Assembly (NCBI RefSeq): GCF_015319165.1
Contig: NZ_JADIVZ010000001.1
Coordinates: forward strand, 1-64,000
Source: Nocardioides acrostichi
Lineage (GTDB): Bacteria > Actinomycetota > Actinomycetes > Propionibacteriales > Nocardioidaceae
Length of the DNA stretch: 64,000 nt
Direction: 5' to 3'
This document shows positions 35,531 through 44,618 of this stretch, piece after piece. How positions within the stretch are numbered: the first letter of the stretch is position 1; each line of letters starts with the position of its first letter. The position numbers were made by a program, and so were the translations under genes. The notes below the pieces were generated by a model, which saw only the letters and a list, made by a program, of their open reading frames with translations, was not told the DNA's origin and did no database searches.

Positions 35531-36640
35531 CTACTCCAGCACCAGATCCTGGCCGGCGTCGATGCCCGAGCCGTTGATCGAGGAGAGTCCGAGCAGGCCG
35601 AGGGAGAGGTTCGCGACGACGCCGTTGCGGATCGGCTGCTTGGTCTTCGCGTAGCCGGGGCGCTGGGTGCCGGGGTCTGCGTAGGCGTCGTTGAGGTCGT
35701 AGAGGTCACCGGTGCCCACGCCGTGCCCCCAGACGAAGAACGGGATCTTGTAGTCGGCCAGCTTCGTGGCGTCGGCGTGGCCGTCGCCCGCGCCGCCGTG
35801 ATCGGCAGTGAGCACGAGCGTGAGGTGCTTGCGCAGCTTCGGCTTGTTCGCGATGGTCTGCTCGATCGCGGTCAGCCAGCCGTCGACCCGCTGCACCGCG
35901 TCGAGGTACTCCTGCGAGCCCCAGCCGTGGGCGTGCCCCGCGACGTCGGGCGCGGAGAGGTGCAAGAACGTGAAGCTGCGTGAGGCCTGACGCAGGTCGG
36001 CGCGAGCCTTGCGCACGAGCTTGCCGTTGTTCTCCTCGACCGTGTAGCGGTCGATTCCCTTCGGCCAGGAGCGGGAGAACAGCGAGAACTTGGGCTTGGA
36101 GGTGAACAGTGCCGTCGTGCCGTCGGCCGCGTGCACGTCGCTGAACACCGACCCCACCGGGTGGCCGGCGGCCTTCTGCACGGTCATCTTCGGCTTGTCG
36201 ATGTCCCACGTGACGCCGTGACCGCCGTGGTCGGCGTCCACCCGACGGCTCGTGAGCATGCTGGTGTGGTCGGGGAGGGTCAGCGTCTTCTCGTACTCCG
36301 TGCGGGCGTTGAGCGTCGACGCGCCGTCCTTGCGTAGGGCGCGGAACCCCGGAAGATCCTTCCACCCGATCTCGCGGAACACCGACGAACGCAACCCGTC
36401 GACCGAGATCGCGAGCACCAGCCGCTGGCTGTCGAGCTGGCTGTCGAGCTGGCTGTCGAGCTGGCTGTCGAGTGGGGGGGCCTGCCGACCCGCGTGCCGG
36501 GCCGACTGCTGGCCGGCGGACGTCGAAGGTGGCTCGTCCGATCCGGCGCAGGCGGCGCCCGTGCCCAGGACCAGGCCCAGGGCGAGCGCGCCCGCGGCCA
36601 CGAGGCGGGGGAGCCGGGGACGTAGGGGGAGTCGGGTCAC
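35531..36640 (-). CDS. exported alkaline-phosphatase/phosphodiesterase-fold protein
   Basis: Protein of 369 residues from GTG 36640. The signal peptide ends near GAACAGS, possibly but not certainly a lipobox. A linker contains four DSQL repeats. The AlkP-superfamily domain follows: VLAISVDGLRSSVF (metal-binding Asp), LTLPDHTSMLTSRR (Thr or Ser nucleophile region), HLSAPDVAGHAHGWGS (Asp/His ligands) and LTADHGGAGDGH (Asp-His). It resembles nucleotide pyrophosphatase/phosphodiesterase or phosphonoacetate-hydrolase-type enzymes. Substrate unknown. Confidence 0.88.
   Translation of the reverse strand: MTRLPLRPRLPRLVAAGALALGLVLGTGAACAGSDEPPSTSAGQQSARHAGRQAPPLDSQLDSQLDSQLDSQRLVLAISVDGLRSSVFREIGWKDLPGFRALRKDGASTLNARTEYEKTLTLPDHTSMLTSRRVDADHGGHGVTWDIDKPKMTVQKAAGHPVGSVFSDVHAADGTTALFTSKPKFSLFSRSWPKGIDRYTVEENNGKLVRKARADLRQASRSFTFLHLSAPDVAGHAHGWGSQEYLDAVQRVDGWLTAIEQTIANKPKLRKHLTLVLTADHGGAGDGHADATKLADYKIPFFVWGHGVGTGDLYDLNDAYADPGTQRPGYAKTKQPIRNGVVANLSLGLLGLSSINGSGIDAGQDLVLE
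36426..36473 (-). repeat. 12-bp in-frame minisatellite (four units)
   Basis: Four perfect copies of CTGGCTGTCGAG (plus strand) encode DSQL-DSQL-DSQL-DSQ in the phosphatase linker. Perfect identity suggests recent slipped-strand expansion. A copy-number change alters linker length without shifting frame. Confidence 0.92.
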
Positions 36641-36688
36641 CTCGGCACGGTAACCCGCTCGGGGTCCGGCTGTGGGTAGCCTGAACCC

Positions 36689-37516
36689 GTGCCCGACGTC
36701 TCGACCGCGACCACCTCGGACGTCGACGCGCCGATCGGCATCTTCGACTCCGGCTTCGGCGGACTCACCGTGACGCGGTCGGTCATCGACCAGCTGCCGC
36801 ACGAGTCGATCCTCTACCTGGGCGACACCGCGCGGCAGCCGTACGGGCCGCGCCCGATCGGCGAGGTGCGCGACTTCGCGCTGGAGTGCCTCGACCACCT
36901 CGTCGAGCAGGGCGTCAAGGCGCTGGTCATCGCCTGCAACTCCGCGAGCGCGGCGATGCTGCGCGACGCCCGCGAGCGCTACGACGTGCCGGTGGTCGAG
37001 GTGATCTTCCCGGCCACCCGGCGTGCGGTCGCGGCGAGCGCGACGGGCCGCATCGGGGTCATCTGCACCCGCTCCACCGCCGAGTCGATGGCCTACGACG
37101 ACGCCTTCGCCGCCGCACCGCAGGTCGAGCTCGTCACCAGCGTGTGCCCGCGGTTCGTCGAGTTCGTCGAGGCGGGCGTCACCGGGGGCGACGAACTCCT
37201 CGAGGCGGCGCACGCCTACCTCGCCCCGCTGGTCGAGGCGGGTGTCGACACCCTGATCCTCGGCTGCACGCACTACCCGCTGCTCACCGGCGTCATCTCC
37301 TACGTCATGGGCGATGCCGTCACGCTGGTCTCCTCGGCCGAGGAGTGCGCGAAGGACGTCTACAAGATGCTGGTGCGCACCGCTCTCATGCGGGCCGACG
37401 GCACCCCCACCTACACCTTCCTCACCACCGGTGCACCTGAGGAGTTCACGGCGATCGGGCGACGCTTCCTCGGCCCCGAGATGGTCGCCGCGACCGGACT
37501 CATGGCGGTGCGCTGA
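36689..37516 (+). CDS. murI: glutamate racemase
   Basis: Protein of 275 residues from GTG 36689. It has all racemase blocks: [38 protein letters not shown] (first catalytic Cys) and [13 protein letters not shown] (second catalytic Cys). It makes D-glutamate for peptidoglycan. It is three bases upstream of the MBL-fold gene, the same murI-MBL-rph-rdgB order as in mycobacteria, although here that order is split by later insertions. Confidence 0.95.
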   Translation: MPDVSTATTSDVDAPIGIFDSGFGGLTVTRSVIDQLPHESILYLGDTARQPYGPRPIGEVRDFALECLDHLVEQGVKALVIACNSASAAMLRDARERYDVPVVEVIFPATRRAVAASATGRIGVICTRSTAESMAYDDAFAAAPQVELVTSVCPRFVEFVEAGVTGGDELLEAAHAYLAPLVEAGVDTLILGCTHYPLLTGVISYVMGDAVTLVSSAEECAKDVYKMLVRTALMRADGTPTYTFLTTGAPEEFTAIGRRFLGPEMVAATGLMAVR

Positions 37517-37518
37517 TC

Positions 37519-38316
37519 ATGGGCGCCCCCGGCCTACGGCTGGTCGTCGTCGGCTGCTCCGGCTCCTACCCCGGTCCGGATTCGCCGGCGTCGTGCTACC
37601 TGCTCGAGGCCGAGCACGACGACGGCAGCGGATCGCGCACCTGGCGGGTGCTGCTCGACCTGGGGTCCGGGGCACTCGGGGCGCTGCACCACCACGCCGA
37701 CCCGCGCACGCTCGACGGCATCCTGCTCAGCCACCTGCACGCCGACCACTGCCTCGACCTCTGCGGCCTCTACGTGCTGTTGAAGTACCACCCCGACGGC
37801 CCGGCCCCGCGGATCCCGGTGTGGGGCCCGGCCGGCACCGATGACCGGCTGGCCCGGGCCTACGGGCTCGACCCGGCGTCGGGCATGCACGAGGAGATGG
37901 CGTTCCGCACCTGGCCGGACCGCCCCGCCTCGCAGCCGGTGCGCATCGGCCCGTTCGAGATCGACGCGATCCCGGTCGACCACCCCGTCGAGGCGTACGG
38001 CATCCGGGTCACGGTGGGCGCTCGCACCGTCGCGTACAGCGGTGACACCGGTCCGTGCGAGGGGCTCGACCGGCTCGCCGTCGGCGCCGACGTGCTGCTG
38101 TGCGAGGCCTCGTTCCGCGAGGGCGTCGACAACCCGCCCTCGCTGCACTGCACGGGTGCCGACGCCGCCCGCTCGGCGCAGCGCTCGGGCGCGGCCCGGC
38201 TGGTGCTCACCCACGTGCCGCCCTGGTACGACCCCGCGGACGCCGTCCGCGAGGCCGAGCCGCACTTCACCGGCGAGATCCTCCGCGCCGTCCCCGGCCT
38301 GACCCTCACCCTCTGA
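37519..38316 (+). CDS. MBL-fold metal-dependent hydrolase (Rv1339-like)
   Basis: Protein of 265 residues from ATG 37519. Metallo-beta-lactamase fold: VVVGCSGSYPGPDSPASCYL, ILLSHLHADHCLDLCGL (HxHxDH), VAYSGDTGPC (bridging Asp) and LVLTHVPPW (last His). It occupies the same place behind murI as M. tuberculosis Rv1339, which has been reported to hydrolyse cyclic AMP. Homology-based transfer of that activity is inference. The stop is followed after three bases by repeat array 3. Confidence 0.9.
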   Translation: MGAPGLRLVVVGCSGSYPGPDSPASCYLLEAEHDDGSGSRTWRVLLDLGSGALGALHHHADPRTLDGILLSHLHADHCLDLCGLYVLLKYHPDGPAPRIPVWGPAGTDDRLARAYGLDPASGMHEEMAFRTWPDRPASQPVRIGPFEIDAIPVDHPVEAYGIRVTVGARTVAYSGDTGPCEGLDRLAVGADVLLCEASFREGVDNPPSLHCTGADAARSAQRSGAARLVLTHVPPWYDPADAVREAEPHFTGEILRAVPGLTLTL

Positions 38317-38319
38317 CGC

Positions 38320-38397
38320 CGACCTGCCGCCAGTTTTCAACTGACCTGCCGCCAGTTTTCAACTGACCTGCCGCCAGTTTTCAACTGACCTGCCACG
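38320..38397. repeat. 22-bp tandem array 3 (AGTTTTCA family, 3.5 units)
   Basis: Units start at 38320, 38342 and 38364, with a half unit at 38386. The units are nearly identical (GACCTGCCGCCAGTTTTCAA). The array fills most of the gap between the convergent MBL gene and the response regulator gene. Orientation matches array 1. Confidence 0.9.
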
Positions 38398-38413
38398 TGT
38401 GTGCCAGGCAGGC

Positions 38414-39073
38414 TCAGGTCAGCCCGGCGTCGTGCACGCAGATGGCGATCTGCACGCGGTTGGTGACGCCGAGCTTCTCGAAGACCCGGCTCACGTGCGC
38501 CTTGACCGTGGGCACGGAAAGGAACAGCTCACGGGCGATCTCGGCGTTGGAGAGCCCGCGCCCGACAGCGAGCGCGACGTCGCGCTCGCGCTCGGTGAGC
38601 CCGGCCAGACGTTCCTCGGCCTGCGCCTGCCGGTCGTCAACGCCGGTCCCGCGCAACCGGTCGAGGACGGCGCGCGTGGCGCTCGCTGAGAGCATCGGGT
38701 CGCCGGCGGCCACGGCCCGCACGGCCTCCACGATCTGCTCGGGCGGCGTGTCCTTGAGCAGGAAGCCGTCGGCGCCGGCCGCGATGGCGTCGAGCACGTT
38801 GTCGTCGGCGTCGAAGGTGGTGAGCACGATGACCCGCGGCGGGGAAGCCTGCTCGTGGAGCAGGCGGGTCGCCTCGAGTCCGTTGAGCACGGGCATGCGG
38901 ATGTCCATCAAGACGACGTCGGGGCGCAGGTCGCCGACGCAGCGCAGCGCGGCGTGGCCGTCAGGAGCCTCGCCGACGATCTCCAGGTCGGTCGCGCCAC
39001 CGAGCATGAGACCCAACGCCGACCGCACCAGCGGGTCGTCGTCGACGACCAGCACCCGCGTCGGGGGGCTCAC
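38414..39073 (-). CDS. NarL/LuxR-type response regulator
   Basis: Protein of 219 residues from GTG 39073, overlapping the kinase stop (GTGA). The receiver domain holds VLVVDDDPLVRSAL (acidic pair), DVVLMDIRMPVLNG (phospho-acceptor Asp), VIVLTTFDADD and FLLKDTPPEQ (Lys). The C-terminal LuxR helix-turn-helix is LTERERDVALAVGRGLSNAE then VPTVKAHVSRVFEKLGV. It pairs with the kinase encoded just upstream. The divergent ABC exporter across the kinase promoter is its likely target. Confidence 0.94.
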   Translation of the reverse strand: MSPPTRVLVVDDDPLVRSALGLMLGGATDLEIVGEAPDGHAALRCVGDLRPDVVLMDIRMPVLNGLEATRLLHEQASPPRVIVLTTFDADDNVLDAIAAGADGFLLKDTPPEQIVEAVRAVAAGDPMLSASATRAVLDRLRGTGVDDRQAQAEERLAGLTERERDVALAVGRGLSNAEIARELFLSVPTVKAHVSRVFEKLGVTNRVQIAICVHDAGLT

Positions 39074-40227
39074 GCCGCCCACGGAAGCCACCCGCTCAGC
39101 ACGAACTCGTCGCCGCGCACGCCGTGCTCGAGACGGCCGCCGCGCTGCTCGGCCCGCTCGGTGAGCCCGATCAGCCCCAGTCGGGCTCCAGGGGTCCGGG
39201 TGCGCGCGAACCCGAGCGGATTGCGCACCCGCAGCGTCACGCCCCGGTCCACGTCGCCGTCGAGCTCGACGACGACGGTCGCGCCCGGCGCATGCTTGGC
39301 GGCGTTGGTGAGTGCCTCCTGCACGACGCGGTAGAGGGCGCGGCCCACGGTGTCGGGTGGTGGGTCGGCATCGACCAGACCGTCGACGAACTCGACGCGG
39401 AGACCCGACTCCCTCGCCTGCGCCACCAGGTCGGGCAAATCGGTATACGTCGGCAGAGGTGCGTCGAGCACCGCGCCGTCGGCGTCTCGCAGCACCCCGA
39501 GCACGGCTCGCAACTCGGTCAACGCCTCATGGGCTTGGTCCTTGATGACGGCGGTGCCGGCGCGCATCTGCTCCATGTCGAGGTCGTCGCGATAGCCGAG
39601 GGCGCCAGCCTGCATGGCGATGCGGCTGATGCGGTGCGCCAGCACGTCGTGCATCTCGCGTGCGATGCGGGCCCGTTCGTTACTGCGCGACTGGGCCGCG
39701 CGGAGTTCCTGTTCGGCCTCGGCGCGCTCGGCTCGCTGCCGCAGTGCCCAGACGAGTTCGCGGCGCGAACCGAGGTACATGCCCCAACCGACGGTTGCGC
39801 CGGTGGCGAGGGTGTTGAGTCCGAGCAACCCCCACAGCGGAGCGGTCTGCGTCGGCAGGGTCAGCGTCGTCCAAGCGCTCGTCGCGATGACGGTGACGAC
39901 GCTCAGCTGCGCGATCTCGCGCCACCGCCGGCGGGTCGACATCGACACAGCAGCGAGCACAGCCGGGCCGGCTGCCGTGCCGGAGACGCCCGCCACTGCC
40001 GCGGTCAGCAACGCCACCGGAACCGGCCAGCGCCGCCGGTAGTGCACGAGGACGAAACTGGCCACGCCCAGCGCGATGTCGCTGACGGTCCACCACGGAT
40101 CCTTGGCGAGCTGCCACCGGGCCAGCGAGCCCCAGACGGTCGCGCTGAGTGCGAGCATCACCAGTAGCCGCCACGCGTGACCCCAGCGGGTCAGCGGCGG
40201 CGGCTCGACCGGCGGCGTCGTCTGCAC
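39070..40227 (-). CDS. DesK-type sensor histidine kinase
   Basis: Protein of 385 residues from GTG 40227. Four to six N-terminal membrane segments (about 20-150) form the sensor. A HisKA_3 dimerisation domain follows with RIAREMHDVLAHRISRIAMQ (phospho-accepting His193), then the HATPase_c domain (VVQEALTNAAKHAPGA N box; RLGLIGLTERAEQRGG G box). It phosphorylates the coupled NarL-type regulator. The arrangement with a divergent two-gene ABC exporter resembles membrane-stress or peptide-antibiotic response modules. Confidence 0.94.
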   Translation of the reverse strand: MQTTPPVEPPPLTRWGHAWRLLVMLALSATVWGSLARWQLAKDPWWTVSDIALGVASFVLVHYRRRWPVPVALLTAAVAGVSGTAAGPAVLAAVSMSTRRRWREIAQLSVVTVIATSAWTTLTLPTQTAPLWGLLGLNTLATGATVGWGMYLGSRRELVWALRQRAERAEAEQELRAAQSRSNERARIAREMHDVLAHRISRIAMQAGALGYRDDLDMEQMRAGTAVIKDQAHEALTELRAVLGVLRDADGAVLDAPLPTYTDLPDLVAQARESGLRVEFVDGLVDADPPPDTVGRALYRVVQEALTNAAKHAPGATVVVELDGDVDRGVTLRVRNPLGFARTRTPGARLGLIGLTERAEQRGGRLEHGVRGDEFVLSGWLPWAA

Positions 40228-40370
40228 GAGTCGCAGCGTACGGCGACGCGAGGATGCGGGGGGAGCGACGCGGGGCTCTGTGGCGCCGTCCGGCCCCCTA
40301 CCAAGGTCGGGGGTGTCTCGAGCGGTAAGTCCGGTGACCTGTGTGGGTGCTGTGCGGCACAGTGGTGCCC

Positions 40371-41306
40371 ATGATCAGTGTGGAGGGCTTCACGAAGACC
40401 TACGGTGGGTTCACCGCCGTCGACGACGTCACGTTCACGGCCCGACCCGGCCAGGTGACCGGTTTCCTCGGTCCCAACGGGGCGGGCAAGACCACGACCA
40501 TGCGCGCCATGGTCGGGCTCACGCCGGCGAGCCGGGGGCGCATCACCATCGGCGGTCACGACTACCGGGCGATCCCGAACCCCGGCCGACACGTGGGCGT
40601 GCTCCTCGACGCCTCGGCCCAGCACGCCGGCCGCACGGGCCGCGAGATCCTGACGCTCGGGGCCAAGACGATGGGTCTGCCGATGTCGCGGGTCGAGGAG
40701 ATGCTGGCGCTCGTGTCGCTGAGCGAGAGTGAGGCGAAGCGCCGCCTGGGCAAGTACTCGCTCGGCATGAAGCAGCGCCTCGGCATCGCCCACGCACTGC
40801 TGGGCGACCCGTCGGTGCTCATCCTCGACGAGCCCGCGAACGGCCTCGACCCCGCCGGCATCCGGTGGATGCGCTCGCTGCTCAAGAGCTATGCCGACCG
40901 CGGGGGAACGGTGCTGCTCTCCAGCCACCTGCTCAACGAGGTGGAGCTGATCGCCGACGAGATGATCCTCATCGGTCAGGGGCGCATCGTCGCCCAGGGT
41001 GACAAGAAGTCCCTGCTGGCGGGTCAGGCCGCGAGCTCGCTGGTGACCTCGCTCGACAACGACGCCCTGGCCCGGGCCCTCCAGGCCGCCGGCTTCGCCC
41101 CGGAACCGGCCGGAGAGGGGATCCGGGTCAACTGCGACACCGCCGCCGTGGGGCGCGCCGCCCTCGACGCCCGTGTCGTGCTCACCGATCTGCGCGAGGG
41201 GACGGCGGGCCTCGAGGATCTCTTCCTCGAGCTGACCGCCGACACCCAGCGCGAACAGCCCCGACCGCCTGCTCCGCAGGCCCAGCTCACGAACGGAGCG
41301 CAGTGA
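40371..41306 (+). CDS. ABC transporter ATP-binding protein
   Basis: Protein of 311 residues from ATG 40371. Nucleotide-binding domain: GFLGPNGAGKTTTMRAMVGL (Walker A), YSLGMKQRLGIAHALLG (signature), SVLILDEPANGLDPAGIRWM (Walker B and D loop) and LLSSHLLNEVELIAD (H loop). The C-terminal extension (about 225-311) is typical of BcrA/DrrA-type exporters. It is coupled to the permease by overlap and is divergent from the two-component genes. Confidence 0.94.
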   Translation: MISVEGFTKTYGGFTAVDDVTFTARPGQVTGFLGPNGAGKTTTMRAMVGLTPASRGRITIGGHDYRAIPNPGRHVGVLLDASAQHAGRTGREILTLGAKTMGLPMSRVEEMLALVSLSESEAKRRLGKYSLGMKQRLGIAHALLGDPSVLILDEPANGLDPAGIRWMRSLLKSYADRGGTVLLSSHLLNEVELIADEMILIGQGRIVAQGDKKSLLAGQAASSLVTSLDNDALARALQAAGFAPEPAGEGIRVNCDTAAVGRAALDARVVLTDLREGTAGLEDLFLELTADTQREQPRPPAPQAQLTNGAQ

Positions 41307-42103
41307 TGACCAGCGCCGCCCCCACGATCGAACTCGCCGGCACCGCGCCCGTGCCGTTCGGCCGGCTCGTCGCCGTCGAGCTGCGCAAGACCTACGACAC
41401 GCGAGCCGGTTTCTGGCTGCTCGCCACCATCGCGATCCTGGTCACCGTCGCCGAGGTGATCACGCTGCTGGTCGGTGTGTTCAACGACGACGCCGGCCTG
41501 AACTTCGGCGCCTTCGTCGGTGTCGCCGCCTTCGTCACCTCGATCCTGCTCCCGGTGCTCGGGATCATGCTCGTCACCGGGGAATGGGGTCAGCGCACGG
41601 CGATGGTCACGTTCGCGCTCGAGCCGCGGCGTCCGCTGGTGATCGCAGCCAAAGCGGTGGTCGGCCTCGTGCTGACCCTCGTCACCGCCGGCGTCGCGAT
41701 CGTCATCGGCGCCGTCTGCAACCTGCTGCTCGGTCTGCTCAACGGGCCCGCCGACTGGGACTTCGGCTGGAACTACTTCTTCGGGTTCATCGTGGTGCAG
41801 ACCCTGGCGATGCTCAGCGGCTTCGCCTTGGCCACGTTGTTCCTCAGCACGCCCATCTCCATCGTGGTCTTCTTCGTCTACATGTGGGGGATCCCGATCG
41901 TGTTCGGCATCGCGTCGTACTACCTCGGCTGGTTCGACTCCGCCAGCCAGTGGATCGACTTCCAGCGGGCCCAGACCCCTCTGCAGGACATGTCGATCCA
42001 CACGGGGGAGGAATGGGCCCACCTCCTGGTCTCCGGGGTGCTCTGGTTGGTGGTTCCGCTCGCGTTCGGCATCCGCAGGATCCTCCGCGCCGAGGTGAAG
42101 TAG
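41306..42103 (+). CDS. ABC-2-type permease
   Basis: Protein of 265 residues from ATG 41306; GTG 41303 would add one residue and overlaps the ATPase stop. Six predicted membrane helices include LLATIAILVTVAEVITLLVG, FVTSILLPVLGIMLVTGEWG and ISIVVFFVYMWGIPIVFGIA. WGQRTAMVTFALEPRR after helix 2 is the coupling-helix region of ABC-2 permeases. Together with the preceding ATPase it forms a DrrAB/BcrAB-like exporter or membrane-remodelling complex. Confidence 0.9.
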   Translation: MTSAAPTIELAGTAPVPFGRLVAVELRKTYDTRAGFWLLATIAILVTVAEVITLLVGVFNDDAGLNFGAFVGVAAFVTSILLPVLGIMLVTGEWGQRTAMVTFALEPRRPLVIAAKAVVGLVLTLVTAGVAIVIGAVCNLLLGLLNGPADWDFGWNYFFGFIVVQTLAMLSGFALATLFLSTPISIVVFFVYMWGIPIVFGIASYYLGWFDSASQWIDFQRAQTPLQDMSIHTGEEWAHLLVSGVLWLVVPLAFGIRRILRAEVK

Positions 42104-42152
42104 CCGCTCCCCGCCCGAGCGTTCATCCACCGCTCACCGACGCGTCAGCCGC

Positions 42153-42195
42153 ACACGACCCCAGCGTTCCCGCAGCAGGGAACCTGGGGTCGTGT
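42153..42195. terminator. 18-bp hairpin that includes the start codon of the next gene
   Basis: Bases 42153-42164 pair with 42184-42195, and 42166-42171 pair with 42178-42183. The loop is GCAGCA and one C (42165) is bulged. The stem is 18 bp and very GC-rich. It ends the ABC operon but also contains GTG 42192 of the GDSL gene in its 3' arm, so it could act as terminator and as translational lock. Confidence 0.65.
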
Positions 42196-43022
42196 CCCGC
42201 TACCTGCGTTTCGCGGCCCTCGGCGACTCCACCACCTACGGCATCGGCGACCCCGTGCCGCCATCCCTCTCGCCCACCGGCTGGCGCGGCTGGGCCCGGC
42301 TGCTCTCGGATGCATTGGGCAGCACCCACGACGTGTCGTTCTGCAACCTGGCCGTGAGCGGTGCGACGGCCCGGTGCGTCGTCGCCCACCAGCTCGCTGA
42401 CGGTGTCGCACACCGCCCCGACCTCGCCTCGCTCATCGTGGGCGTCAACGACACGATGCGTTCGACCTGGAGCGCGCAGCGGTTGCGTGACGATCTGATG
42501 CTCGCCGCCGAGACGCTCACCGACGCCGGCGCGCTGCTGATGACCGCGCGCTTCCACGACCACGGCCGGGTGCTGGGGCTGCCCGGCGTGCTGCGTCGTC
42601 CGCTGCGCGCCCGCCTCGATGCGGTCAACGCCGTCTACGACGAGGTGCACGCGACGTTCGGAGGCCTGCGGGTCGACCTCGCGACCTGGCCGCAGGTCCA
42701 CGACCGCGCGTTCTGGTCCGTCGACCGGTTGCACCCGGCCGAGACCGGGCACCGGCTCTTCGCGCGCGCCTTCGCCGACCAGCTGCGCGCCGAGGGGCTC
42801 GACGTCGAGCCGCCGTCGACCGAGGTGGCCGGCGGGCTACCCACCTCGTGGCGCACCGACCTGCACTGGGTGGTCACCGAAGGCGCGCCGTGGATGGGGC
42901 GGCGCGCCCGTGACCTGGGGCCGTGGGCGGTGCGCATGGCCTGGACCGACGTCCGCCCGCGCACCGCGCAGCGGGTGGCCGGTCGGGTCGGGCAGCCGCC
43001 CCGCGTAGGGTCGCGCGCATGA
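42192..43022 (+). CDS. SGNH/GDSL-family esterase
   Basis: Protein of 276 residues from GTG 42192. The start is fixed closely because block I ([14 protein letters not shown]) lies at residue 7. Other blocks are [10 protein letters not shown] (block II Gly), [10 protein letters not shown] (block III Gly-x-Asn) and [13 protein letters not shown] (block V Asp-His). It is a cytoplasmic or peripheral ester hydrolase; no signal peptide is present. The C-terminal 80 residues are an Arg/Pro-rich extension. The stop overlaps the rph start (ATGA). Confidence 0.9.
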   Translation: MSRYLRFAALGDSTTYGIGDPVPPSLSPTGWRGWARLLSDALGSTHDVSFCNLAVSGATARCVVAHQLADGVAHRPDLASLIVGVNDTMRSTWSAQRLRDDLMLAAETLTDAGALLMTARFHDHGRVLGLPGVLRRPLRARLDAVNAVYDEVHATFGGLRVDLATWPQVHDRAFWSVDRLHPAETGHRLFARAFADQLRAEGLDVEPPSTEVAGGLPTSWRTDLHWVVTEGAPWMGRRARDLGPWAVRMAWTDVRPRTAQRVAGRVGQPPRVGSRA

Positions 43023-43756
43023 CTTCTGCACCTGGCACCCCCCGTGAGGACGGCCGCGCCGACGACGAGCTGCGCCCCATCACGATCACCCGCAACTGGC
43101 TCGACCACGCCGCCGGCTCGGTGCTGGTGGAGTTCGGCAAGACCAAGGTGCTGTGCGCCGCGTCGGCCTCCGAAGGCGTTCCGCGCTGGCGCAAGGGCTC
43201 GGGGCTGGGCTGGGTGACGGCCGAGTACGCCATGCTCCCGGCCTCGACGAACACCCGCTCGGACCGCGAGTCGGTCAAGGGCCGCATCGGCGGCCGCACG
43301 CACGAGATCAGCCGGCTCATCGGCCGCTCCCTGCGCGCCGTCATCGACTACAAGGCGCTCGGCGAGAACACCATCCAGCTCGACTGCGACGTGCTGCAGG
43401 CCGACGGCGGCACTCGCACCGCCGCCATCACCGGCGCCTACGTGGCGCTGGCCGACGCGGTGGCGCACCTGCGCTCGACGGGCGCGATCAAGGGTGAGCC
43501 GCTGACCGGTTCGGTGGCCGCGGTGTCGGTGGGCATCATCGACGGCGTCCCGCGCCTGGACCTGCCCTACGTCGAGGACGTGCGCGCCGAGACCGACATG
43601 AACGTCGTGATGACCGGTGACGGCACGTTCGTGGAGGTGCAGGGCACCGCCGAGGGCGCCGCGTTCGACCGCACCGAGCTGAACGCCCTGCTCGACCTCG
43701 CGGTCAAGGGCTGCGCCGACCTCACCCGCATGCAGAACGACGCGCTGGGTTCGTGA
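43019..43756 (+). CDS. rph: ribonuclease PH
   Basis: Protein of 245 residues from ATG 43019, overlapping the GDSL stop. RNase PH blocks: [60 protein letters not shown] and [19 protein letters not shown]. The phosphate-binding Arg and Asp pairs are conserved. It trims tRNA 3' ends with phosphate. It is three bases from rdgB, the usual rph-rdgB operon. Confidence 0.95.
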   Translation: MTSAPGTPREDGRADDELRPITITRNWLDHAAGSVLVEFGKTKVLCAASASEGVPRWRKGSGLGWVTAEYAMLPASTNTRSDRESVKGRIGGRTHEISRLIGRSLRAVIDYKALGENTIQLDCDVLQADGGTRTAAITGAYVALADAVAHLRSTGAIKGEPLTGSVAAVSVGIIDGVPRLDLPYVEDVRAETDMNVVMTGDGTFVEVQGTAEGAAFDRTELNALLDLAVKGCADLTRMQNDALGS

Positions 43757-43759
43757 TCC

Positions 43760-44377
43760 GTGGCTGACCCACGGCTGTTCCTCGCCTCGCGCAACCCCGG
43801 CAAGATCGCCGAGATGCAGCGCATCCTCGCCGCGTCCGTGCCGGGCGTGACCGTGCTCGGGCTCGATGACGTGGAGCCCTACGACGAGCCGGTCGAGGAC
43901 GCGCCCACCTTCGAGGGCAACGCGTTGCTCAAGGCGCGGGCCGGCTTCGCCGAGACGGGCCTGCCGTCGGTCTCGGACGACTCCGGGCTGTGCGTCGACG
44001 CCCTCAACGGCATGCCGGGAGTGCTGTCGGCGCGGTGGTCGGGGCGCCCCAAGAGCGACGAGCGCAACAACCAGCTGCTGCTCGACCAGTTGCACGACGT
44101 GCCCGACGATCGGCGCGGTGGGTGCTTCGTGTGTGCGGTGGCCGTGGTGACGGGGCCGACGGCCGGCGACGAGTTCGTCGTCCGCGGCGAGATGCCGGGC
44201 CGGGTGATCCGCGAGGTGCGCGGCGACGGCGGCTTCGGCTACGACGTGCTCTTCGAGGCCACCGATGCTCCCGGACTCACCACTGCCGAGCTGACTCGTG
44301 AGCAGAAGGACGCCATCAGCCACCGCGGCCGCGCCCTGCGGGAGCTCGCCCCGCTGCTGGCCGAACGGCTCGGCTGA
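43760..44377 (+). CDS. rdgB: XTP/dITP diphosphatase (Ham1 family)
   Basis: Protein of 205 residues from GTG 43760. Ham1 blocks: LFLASRNPGKIAEMQRIL (triphosphate-binding Asn/Lys), TFEGNALLKARAGF, VSDDSGLCVDALNGMPGV and GFGYDVLFE near residue 155, then ISHRGRALREL. It removes deaminated purine triphosphates from the pool. tRNA-Leu lies 33 bases downstream in the opposite orientation. Confidence 0.95.
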   Translation: MADPRLFLASRNPGKIAEMQRILAASVPGVTVLGLDDVEPYDEPVEDAPTFEGNALLKARAGFAETGLPSVSDDSGLCVDALNGMPGVLSARWSGRPKSDERNNQLLLDQLHDVPDDRRGGCFVCAVAVVTGPTAGDEFVVRGEMPGRVIREVRGDGGFGYDVLFEATDAPGLTTAELTREQKDAISHRGRALRELAPLLAERLG

Positions 44378-44409
44378 GCCGCTCGGGCCTCGTCCGACCG
44401 GAGGGGGAG

Positions 44410-44491
44410 TGCCGAAGGCGGGACTTGAACCCGCACGCCCTGGGGCACAGGTACCTAAAACCTGCGTGTCTGCCTATTCCACCACTTCGGC
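44410..44491 (-). tRNA. tRNA-Leu (anticodon UAG)
   Basis: An 82-nt class II tRNA on the minus strand. The acceptor stem GCCGAAG/CTTCGGC has discriminator A. The anticodon loop TTTAGGT gives UAG (reads CUA/CUG). A long variable arm (TGCCCCAGGGCGT region) and the T loop GGGTTCAAGTCCC are present. CCA is not encoded. Confidence 0.95.
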
Positions 44492-44618
44492 TCCGGGCGC
44501 AGTCTAGGAAGAGCGGGCTGCCACGGGCGAGCCGGCCGGGCGGTGAGTCAGCAGCCGCCCGCCGGTGCGGTTCGGTTGACAGCTCACCGCTCGGTGTCGC
44601 CGCCCCTAGGCTCGCCCC

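Noticed and set aside
38414..42103. Novel defence system made of the two-component genes and ABC pair
   Set aside because: All four genes are ordinary DesK/NarL and DrrAB-like families in a common regulatory arrangement.
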